Shown here: in pieces, positions 23,682-29,111 of the stretch
Layout of the letters: each line of letters begins with the position of its first letter
How positions within the stretch are numbered: the stretch's first letter is position 1
Virus record (IMG/VR): IMGVR_UViG_3300025652_000363
Coordinates: 1-29,111 of that record
Length of the DNA stretch: 29,111 nt
Source: a virus
Reading direction: 5' to 3' (one strand)
Made by a program: the position numbers and the translations under genes
Notes under the pieces: model-generated
What the model saw: the letters and a program-made list of their open reading frames with translations, nothing else
What the model was told of the DNA's origin: nothing
The model's database searches: none

Positions 23682-23834
23682 CTAAGTTCCGTCTTTCTTG
23701 CACCCACCGCATCCGCAGTTATTTGGACACCCCTTGCGGTAAAGATTCGTTCGGTTGTTTTCTTGTTTGCTAATAAAGTTTTTTAATTTCTCTTCGTTTT
23801 GTAAACTCGGAGCATATCGTTTTCTATTTACCAT
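23682..23834 (-). CDS. Cys-rich small basic protein (50 residues)
   Basis: The frame starts within the last codons of the connector gene (ATGGTAA) and ends at TAG just before the next gene. The product starts MVNRKRYAPSLQNEEKLKNF and ends with RKGCPNNCGCGGCKKDGT, with Cys36, Cys40, Cys42 and Cys45 able to bind a metal. The function is unknown; its place between connector and lysis genes gives little clue. Confidence 0.55.
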   Translation of the reverse strand: MVNRKRYAPSLQNEEKLKNFISKQENNRTNLYRKGCPNNCGCGGCKKDGT

Positions 23835-24388
23835 CTAATTCCTGCACCCGTTAAGAACGCTTCGTATCGTAAATCTAAACCTCCATAGTCTAAATTCATA
23901 CCCTGCGTATAGTTGTTTTGTGTAGGTGAAAGGTCTGCACCCGTATTCGTGTTATATTCAGGAAACAAAGTTGAGTTATTGCAGATGTAATCTATCAACC
24001 TTTCACGGTAGAAAGTAGCCATATCTAACGCTTGATCCATTAACGGTTTTAAATCGTCATAGGTAGCAGCAGAGCTTTGTTCTGAGTTCATAACTACTAC
24101 CGCATTATTAACGAATCTAAGACGTAGGAAAGGCACTAACTGAACGAAGGAATACTGAACCGTAGAAGGTATTATGTAGTCGTTTAAGAGTGTTTCATAA
24201 TCCCCCGTTACCGTTCCTGCATCTATGTCGGCAGAAATTTTATCGTACAACTTTGTTCCCAATACGGGAAGTATCCAACGTTGCTGCGCCATATAAACAT
24301 ACGGGCGTATTAAATCATCATCTACGCTACCACCTATTGCGGTATCACGTTTTAATCTATTTGCTGAAACGAAAAGTGCTTGGCTCAT
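23828..24388 (-). CDS. Head-tail connector/adaptor protein
   Basis: The product has 186 residues and starts MSQALFVSANRLKRDTAIGG. It is helical, with RPYVYMAQQRWILPVLGTKL and NDYIIPSTVQYSFVQLVPFL, a pattern of Bacteroidota phage proteins located after the portal and thought to be gp6-like adaptors (from memory). Its ATG overlaps the portal stop. It would sit between portal and tail. Confidence 0.6.
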   Translation of the reverse strand: MSQALFVSANRLKRDTAIGGSVDDDLIRPYVYMAQQRWILPVLGTKLYDKISADIDAGTVTGDYETLLNDYIIPSTVQYSFVQLVPFLRLRFVNNAVVVMNSEQSSAATYDDLKPLMDQALDMATFYRERLIDYICNNSTLFPEYNTNTGADLSPTQNNYTQGMNLDYGGLDLRYEAFLTGAGIRW

Positions 24389-26433
24389 TTGTATTCTTCT
24401 ATTAATTTAGGGTTTACGAATCCCTTATCTTTCCACGTTCTTGGTGCTTGTGCTACCCTTGTGTCGTTAATTTCTAAATCCGTTCCGCTATTAGTTCGGA
24501 TAATCCTTTTAGCTTCGTTTACGGTTATTCTTTTATTGTTCTTCTTCAAATATGTTTGACGTTCCCACCAATGACGGCACAATGCACCACCTTTGAAAAG
24601 CCATATAGAGTATTTGTTAGCACCGTATTCCCCCCAACCTGGATTCACCGCCCTATCCCCTGCAAACATAATGTCTTCTTTTCGATAGACCTTACCTGCT
24701 GCCATCATCTTATCGCAAAACTCCCTTGACTTCCCGATGTTTTTAAAGTTACCTTGCTTATAAACATAACGCACCTTTATTAATTCGGTATCTTGACCGT
24801 GTTTTGGGTTGTCGCTTTTTGATGTTGGTTGTGAACTGGGAACGGTTGCAAAAGTCCACATAGCATCTAACTTTTCTTCTTCATCGTAATCTACTTTCCT
24901 TGAATCTATTAGAGCATAATCACTAAGTAAATCCTTTTCTTCTTCCCCTAATTCTATCAACTCTTTTGCTACCTTTAATTGAATCTTTTTCGGTAGCTTA
25001 GAAAACTTTGACGCTTCGACTTTCTCGATAGCATCTTGCCCCTCAGTAAATAACGCTTCCGCTACCGATGGTTCGAATTGTAACATCTGAATAAGGAACA
25101 CTATCGCTTGTTCAGGGGTTAATAAACCTTCACCTACTTTAACGATAATATCCAGTGCGGAAGAAATTTGTGCGCCATTGTAAGACGCTTCGTTATCGGC
25201 TGATATTACTGGCATCCCTTCTTCTATTGGTTCATCTACTACTACTTCACCTTCTTCTTGTGGGTTTTCTATCCCCTCTTTTTCTTGTTCGCCTTCGTCT
25301 AAAGTTTCTATAACGTCCAAGTCTAAGAAGTCGGCAGGTTTTGCCGTAATAAAGTAAATATCTAACTCAATGTCGTTAATAGCAAACAAGCCCCCTAAAG
25401 CCTTTAATAGAATATCTTGGAAGGGTGCTATGACCGTGTTGTTAAATAGGCTGTATGAATCGCGTAACTCGTCTGCGTTATTCCCAAAACCTCCACCCTC
25501 AGACCTTACACCAAACATTAAAGGACTAACGACACGATGTGAAGTAAGTATCTTTTCGCTTACCGTTTTAGAAAGGAACTCATACATAGTGTCTGCCCCG
25601 TTAGTGTCGATAGGTGTAAACTCAGGTGCAGTATCATCACCGTCATTAAACGTAATTAAGATACGCCCTGCATTATCTGCTCCCGTAAATTTCTCTATTA
25701 CTTTACGTTCTATGTTTACCCTTTCTTGTTCCGTTGGCACTCCATTTTTAAACGACAATAACATAGAAGGAAAGAATCCCCTGCGGATATTGTTCAAATG
25801 GAAAGTAGATACCTCACGATCCAATTCAATGTAATTTGTTCCCCCTACATAATCAGGTACAGCGTAGTAATGTTGTGCGACTGAGTAACGTTTGATTTGA
25901 TAGCATGTAGAAGCCTCCGTTCTGTCATCCATAGAGAAGGCGTTTAAGGGACGTTCTAACTCTCTGCTATCCTTCCAGTCGTATTTGTAATAATAATGGC
26001 TTACGTACCCATCAGAATCAGCGACACCGCTACGCATCGTGTGAACGGGTAAGTGCTTTATTGCACCTATGCGAGTTCTTGCCCGATTCCAAATAACATT
26101 CAAGTAAACCATACCGTACAACTTGATGTCGAAAGCTATCTTTTGAAGTAGTCCATCATCGCTATTGTTAAGCAGTTCTTGAAGGCGTATCCATTGTTCT
26201 TTCTTTTGGTCGTTATCTTCCCTATCGGTAGCGTCTAAACCGCCTCCGTAAATCATATCGGCAACCCCGTTTACGATTGCCCCGTGAGTACTGGATGAAA
26301 GGAATAGATCCCGTAAGTAATCACCGTATAAATTATCTATGCCATAATCAACCCATTCTTGTCCTTGCTTTTCAGCAAATAACGGTATCTCGGTTGAGCC
26401 GTAATTTAATACGGAAAAGTTTTGTTTCTTCAT
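24385..26433 (-). CDS. Portal protein with C-terminal extension
   Basis: The product has 682 residues. The first 400 residues look like a portal: STHGAIVNGVADMIYGGGLD near 48-67, a helical stem, and FGNNADELRDSYSLFNNTVI. A middle acidic part follows. The last 150 residues form another domain (VYKQGNFKNIGKSREFCDKM, VNPGWGEYGANKYSIWLFKG, CRHWWERQTYLK), similar to head-maturation tails I recall from Bacteroidota phages. The portal forms the dodecameric DNA channel at one capsid vertex. The start overlaps the adhesin stop. Confidence 0.8.
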   Translation of the reverse strand: MKKQNFSVLNYGSTEIPLFAEKQGQEWVDYGIDNLYGDYLRDLFLSSSTHGAIVNGVADMIYGGGLDATDREDNDQKKEQWIRLQELLNNSDDGLLQKIAFDIKLYGMVYLNVIWNRARTRIGAIKHLPVHTMRSGVADSDGYVSHYYYKYDWKDSRELERPLNAFSMDDRTEASTCYQIKRYSVAQHYYAVPDYVGGTNYIELDREVSTFHLNNIRRGFFPSMLLSFKNGVPTEQERVNIERKVIEKFTGADNAGRILITFNDGDDTAPEFTPIDTNGADTMYEFLSKTVSEKILTSHRVVSPLMFGVRSEGGGFGNNADELRDSYSLFNNTVIAPFQDILLKALGGLFAINDIELDIYFITAKPADFLDLDVIETLDEGEQEKEGIENPQEEGEVVVDEPIEEGMPVISADNEASYNGAQISSALDIIVKVGEGLLTPEQAIVFLIQMLQFEPSVAEALFTEGQDAIEKVEASKFSKLPKKIQLKVAKELIELGEEEKDLLSDYALIDSRKVDYDEEEKLDAMWTFATVPSSQPTSKSDNPKHGQDTELIKVRYVYKQGNFKNIGKSREFCDKMMAAGKVYRKEDIMFAGDRAVNPGWGEYGANKYSIWLFKGGALCRHWWERQTYLKKNNKRITVNEAKRIIRTNSGTDLEINDTRVAQAPRTWKDKGFVNPKLIEEYK

Positions 26434-29111
26434 TTTGAGTAAACGTATTGAGTAAGCGTAGGGTTATATTCTTTAAACCCGTCAGTAAGTTCTTGCATAT
26501 TACCACTAAAATCACGAACGAAGGCAAACCCCTTCTCTAAAAGTCCAGTAGCTAACAACGGGTCTAAGTTTGTGGAGGATGTTTGCTCGTATATTTTAAA
26601 CTCATAAAAACCCATAGGGTAGGTATCAAACCCACCCGCCGAATCGTAGAAAGATATTATTCCTACCGTTGGTTGTGTGAGTGCATCTTTACTTACTACC
26701 GTAAAATTCAATTTAGTATAACGTCCATTATTGGGTACTACCGAAGATGGAATGAAATATATGCTATTCTTCGAAGCCATAGAAGTTAATTCTACCAAGT
26801 AATACACACTCGCTTGTGGAAGAGTTTGAACGTCTGCGGCGGTAACGTAAATACTTTGGTCTTCGTATGACCCTAAAAGTTTTGCTGATACCGAAGAAAC
26901 CGCCCCATCAAAAGTTCCAAGTTTACTACGTATAGAGAAATCCGTTCCCGTTGTAGTTAAGTCTTCGGTGTATGTTTCTATAGCTACGGCATCCGCACCC
27001 GCAGAACCTGTTACTACGGCTTGAGCCGTTCCCGCATCATAGTCAACGATTTCGTAAACCGTGCGGTATGTTTTCCCTGCGGTAAGTATGCTTTGCGTTA
27101 TGTCTGAATTTGAACCCGTAACGGTAGAAATAGCTTTATCCGTACCTATCGACCAACCCGTTCCTAATGTCCAGTAATCGTTCGGGTCAACTTGTTCAAC
27201 TGAGATGTTTGTTACAGAACCATTAAATAGACTGCCTACTTTTGGATAAAATCTTAATACACTATTTGTGCTTGTGCTTTTTAAATAGATACTAAATGTA
27301 CCATCTGAACTTCCCACATCAATAGTAGCACCTAAACCAAGTCTTACTTGCAATGTCCCACTATTATAGTTAGATATTGTCCCTTTAATTAAATATGATT
27401 TATCTTGTTGTAAACCAACATCTTGGTTTAAATTTCCCGTATTGACTCCATCATTAGAAGCTTTATCTTCTCCAAATACCCAACCATTAAGTGTCCAATA
27501 TCCGTTCGGATCTACAAGTTCCGCAGAGATACCCGTTACCGCCCCTTCAAAGTATCCGTCTATATTTACCATGCGAAAATCAGAAACTGCCCCGATTTGT
27601 ACGTACTCAGTTATCCCGACTGCGTTTGCCGTAGTCACCACACCATAATCCGTAGCACTTACCGAACCCGCTATGTAATCCGATACGCTGTATATTATCT
27701 TCCACGTTTTAGCGGAAAGGGAAACGCCTTGTGTTAGGTATGATGTCGCTATCTCTTTGACTGAGATGTTTGTGATAGTAGCATTAAGAACCCCTCCGCC
27801 TCTTTTAATTTCCAGATAAGTCCCTGCTGCTGTGACGTAACCTGTTTTTGTTCCAACAGTTGAAAAAATATCTGAAACTCCCCCAATAACTAAACCCAAA
27901 TTACCACTTATAGATTTTATCTCTAAACTATATTTATATGTTTTTCCTGAGATAGTTACATTAGATTGTGATATTCCTGCATAGCTACCGTCAGGACTTA
28001 CAATAGTTGCCTCATCTTCTCCTATTGTTGCGGCAGTAAGTGTCCACCCCTCTCCGAGTTCTTGGACTGAGACGCTGTGGAAAGTTAAATCTACATTTGA
28101 ACTTGAACGAAGAAATTGAAGGTAAATATTAGATGTTGGTGTAATATACCTCGTGTTATTCGTTCCTGAAGTGGTGGCATTAAAAATCTCAGTTATCCCT
28201 CCTCCCTCAAGTTTTACCCCACCACTAACACGAGTTAAATCTACCGTTAATTTATAAGATTTATTTGCGAGTAATGTAGTTGGCTGATTTAAATATACAG
28301 CGGGGGAAGTAGTTGCAAAAACAAATCTCGCTCCCGTTTCTATAAATTCAACGTAGTGAGTAGCGTCTGCATTTAAAACAGTCCAATCCGCACCGAGTTC
28401 TTTAACGGATACGTTGTCTATTTCTTGTAAATCGCTACTTCCAGCGTAAAACATAAGTGCGCCTCCACTATGGTCTGACGAAGATATATAATATTCATAT
28501 CCTAAGTTTTCGCCAGTTGGTAATTTTGGAGATAACGCTGTACCACCTACATAAACGGTTATGTTATCAGCAGACTGTAAAATATCTATAGTTAATTTGT
28601 AATCTTTGCTACCATCTAAACTAAGACTTGATGTAAGGTTTCTATTTTTAGTAGCAGCACTTGTATCACATATCGCTCTACCATCAGCTATTCTCCAACC
28701 ATTACTTCCACCTATATTACTAAAAGTCCAATCACTATCTGTAGCAAAATCTCCATTAGTAACTAACTCACTTCCTGTATCCGTAAAATTTGGATTGTCT
28801 ACAAGGTTGATACCCGCAGCACTAAAGTCTCCGTTCGTTACTTCCTCACTTCCTAATGCTTGGGTGCTTGTTGCTTTGCTGTCTCCAATCGTCCATCCTA
28901 TGCCTTGTGTCCAATCTTCACCTTCTTCTTTGACAGATACGTTAGAAATTGTTGTGGGAGTTGTGTATGCTCTGAATGTTAATTTAGTGCCTTCAGCAAC
29001 TGCCGTTATTGTATTTAACCCATCCGTTAAAAGATGAAGAGTAGTTGCGGAAGTCCCAAAATACACTCTACAATTACCACCACTAACTTCAACGGTTATA
29101 GTATAAGTCTT
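26430..29111 (-). CDS. Repeat-rich phage adhesin/tail fibre-like protein, main part (cut by window edge)
   Basis: The frame is open up to the last base; the GTG at 29066 is only an internal Val codon, since upstream codons continue the module KTYTITVEVSGGNCRV. The 893 residues carry about six beta-rich modules marked by GWxxGxDKA, AGKTY and ISVKE motifs (for example GWTIGDSKA, GWVFGEDKA, GWSIGTDKA). The last 130 residues form a distinct end with DTYPMGFYEFKIYEQTSSTN and LLEKGFAFVRDFSGN. A receptor-binding or capsid-decoration role is likely. The stop overlaps the portal start by four bases, so the two are expressed together. Confidence 0.8.
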   Translation of the reverse strand, partial: KTYTITVEVSGGNCRVYFGTSATTLHLLTDGLNTITAVAEGTKLTFRAYTTPTTISNVSVKEEGEDWTQGIGWTIGDSKATSTQALGSEEVTNGDFSAAGINLVDNPNFTDTGSELVTNGDFATDSDWTFSNIGGSNGWRIADGRAICDTSAATKNRNLTSSLSLDGSKDYKLTIDILQSADNITVYVGGTALSPKLPTGENLGYEYYISSSDHSGGALMFYAGSSDLQEIDNVSVKELGADWTVLNADATHYVEFIETGARFVFATTSPAVYLNQPTTLLANKSYKLTVDLTRVSGGVKLEGGGITEIFNATTSGTNNTRYITPTSNIYLQFLRSSSNVDLTFHSVSVQELGEGWTLTAATIGEDEATIVSPDGSYAGISQSNVTISGKTYKYSLEIKSISGNLGLVIGGVSDIFSTVGTKTGYVTAAGTYLEIKRGGGVLNATITNISVKEIATSYLTQGVSLSAKTWKIIYSVSDYIAGSVSATDYGVVTTANAVGITEYVQIGAVSDFRMVNIDGYFEGAVTGISAELVDPNGYWTLNGWVFGEDKASNDGVNTGNLNQDVGLQQDKSYLIKGTISNYNSGTLQVRLGLGATIDVGSSDGTFSIYLKSTSTNSVLRFYPKVGSLFNGSVTNISVEQVDPNDYWTLGTGWSIGTDKAISTVTGSNSDITQSILTAGKTYRTVYEIVDYDAGTAQAVVTGSAGADAVAIETYTEDLTTTGTDFSIRSKLGTFDGAVSSVSAKLLGSYEDQSIYVTAADVQTLPQASVYYLVELTSMASKNSIYFIPSSVVPNNGRYTKLNFTVVSKDALTQPTVGIISFYDSAGGFDTYPMGFYEFKIYEQTSSTNLDPLLATGLLEKGFAFVRDFSGNMQELTDGFKEYNPTLTQYVYSK
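28778..29111. repeat. Direct repeat, copy 2 (matches 111-444)
   Basis: This copy differs from 111-444 at five positions, three of them within a stretch of about 16 bases near 28815-28830. The repeat reaches the last base of the window, suggesting the sequence was broken here because of the repeat. Confidence 0.9.

Noticed and set aside
28606-29037. Rightward frame of 143 residues, also repeated at 128-370
   Set aside because: Its repetition at both ends only reflects the repeat in the adhesin gene on the other strand.
29064-29066. GTG as start of the adhesin gene
   Set aside because: Codons upstream of it continue the module in frame to the window end, and the other copy of the repeat shows the same Val inside a module.
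1-29111. Integrase, insertion sequence, CRISPR array, tRNA or rRNA genes
   Set aside because: No proteins or repeat patterns of these kinds were seen by reading; a tRNA search program was not available, so a weak tRNA could be missed.
1-29111. Claim of a perfectly closed 29111-bp circle
   Set aside because: The in-frame join is suggestive, but the module would lack about 13 residues at the join and the end coincides with a repeat, so closure is not proven.

Overview
The window looks like most or all of the genome of a tailed phage (siphovirus-like, HK97-type head) infecting a member of the Bacteroidota, probably a flavobacterium. Reasons: AT-rich DNA, tightly packed genes coupled through ATGA or TAATG overlaps, few Shine-Dalgarno-like leaders, and protein families typical of Bacteroidota phages (NGDF-repeat adhesin, Cys-rich-start structural protein, XkdF-like protease, replisome-organiser-like initiator). 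No integrase, insertion sequence, tRNA, rRNA or CRISPR array was seen, so there is no sign of lysogeny.

Layout. Two transcription blocks leave a divergent AT-rich region at 18731-18868. The leftward block runs from 18730 to position 1 and appears to continue from 29111 down to 21935. It encodes, in order: early DNA-handling genes (OB-like protein, small HTH protein, replication initiator, adenine/cytosine-N4-type methyltransferase, NinG-like nuclease, sigma-like protein, DnaA-domain-IV-like protein, ParB-like protein), both terminase subunits, a tail-assembly chaperone with a probable -1 frameshift extension, tail completion and tail proteins, tape measure, prohead protease, scaffold, major capsid and a tail-tube-like protein. 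A strong terminator (806-837) follows. After it come a large repeat-rich adhesin cut by both window ends, then the portal, a head-tail connector, a small Cys-rich protein, a lysis cassette (amidase plus three tiny membrane proteins) and a metallophosphatase. The rightward block (18869-21818) holds small coupled unknown genes, a DGQHR/ParB-like protein, a zinc-ribbon miniprotein, a winged-helix-like protein and a C5-cytosine methyltransferase. It meets the leftward block tail to tail at 21819-21934.

Ends. The reading frame of the adhesin is open at both window ends and is in phase across a 29111-to-1 join, and the single divergent and single convergent point fit a circular or circularly permuted map. 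However, the last 334 bases are a 98.5% copy of 111-444 that runs exactly to the last base, and a direct join would skip about 13 residues expected in the repeat module. The ends therefore look like an assembly break inside a tandem repeat.

Highlights. (1) The methyltransferase gene seems to be dual-coding: a second frame over nearly its whole length encodes a protein with its own conserved-looking motifs. (2) The tail chaperone carries a T9 slippery run leading into a -1 frame with no ATG, like lambda G-GT. (3) The adhesin shows recent module duplication and stacked truncated module starts. (4) The portal lies about 14 kb downstream of the terminase, after the tail and capsid genes, and carries a long C-terminal extension.
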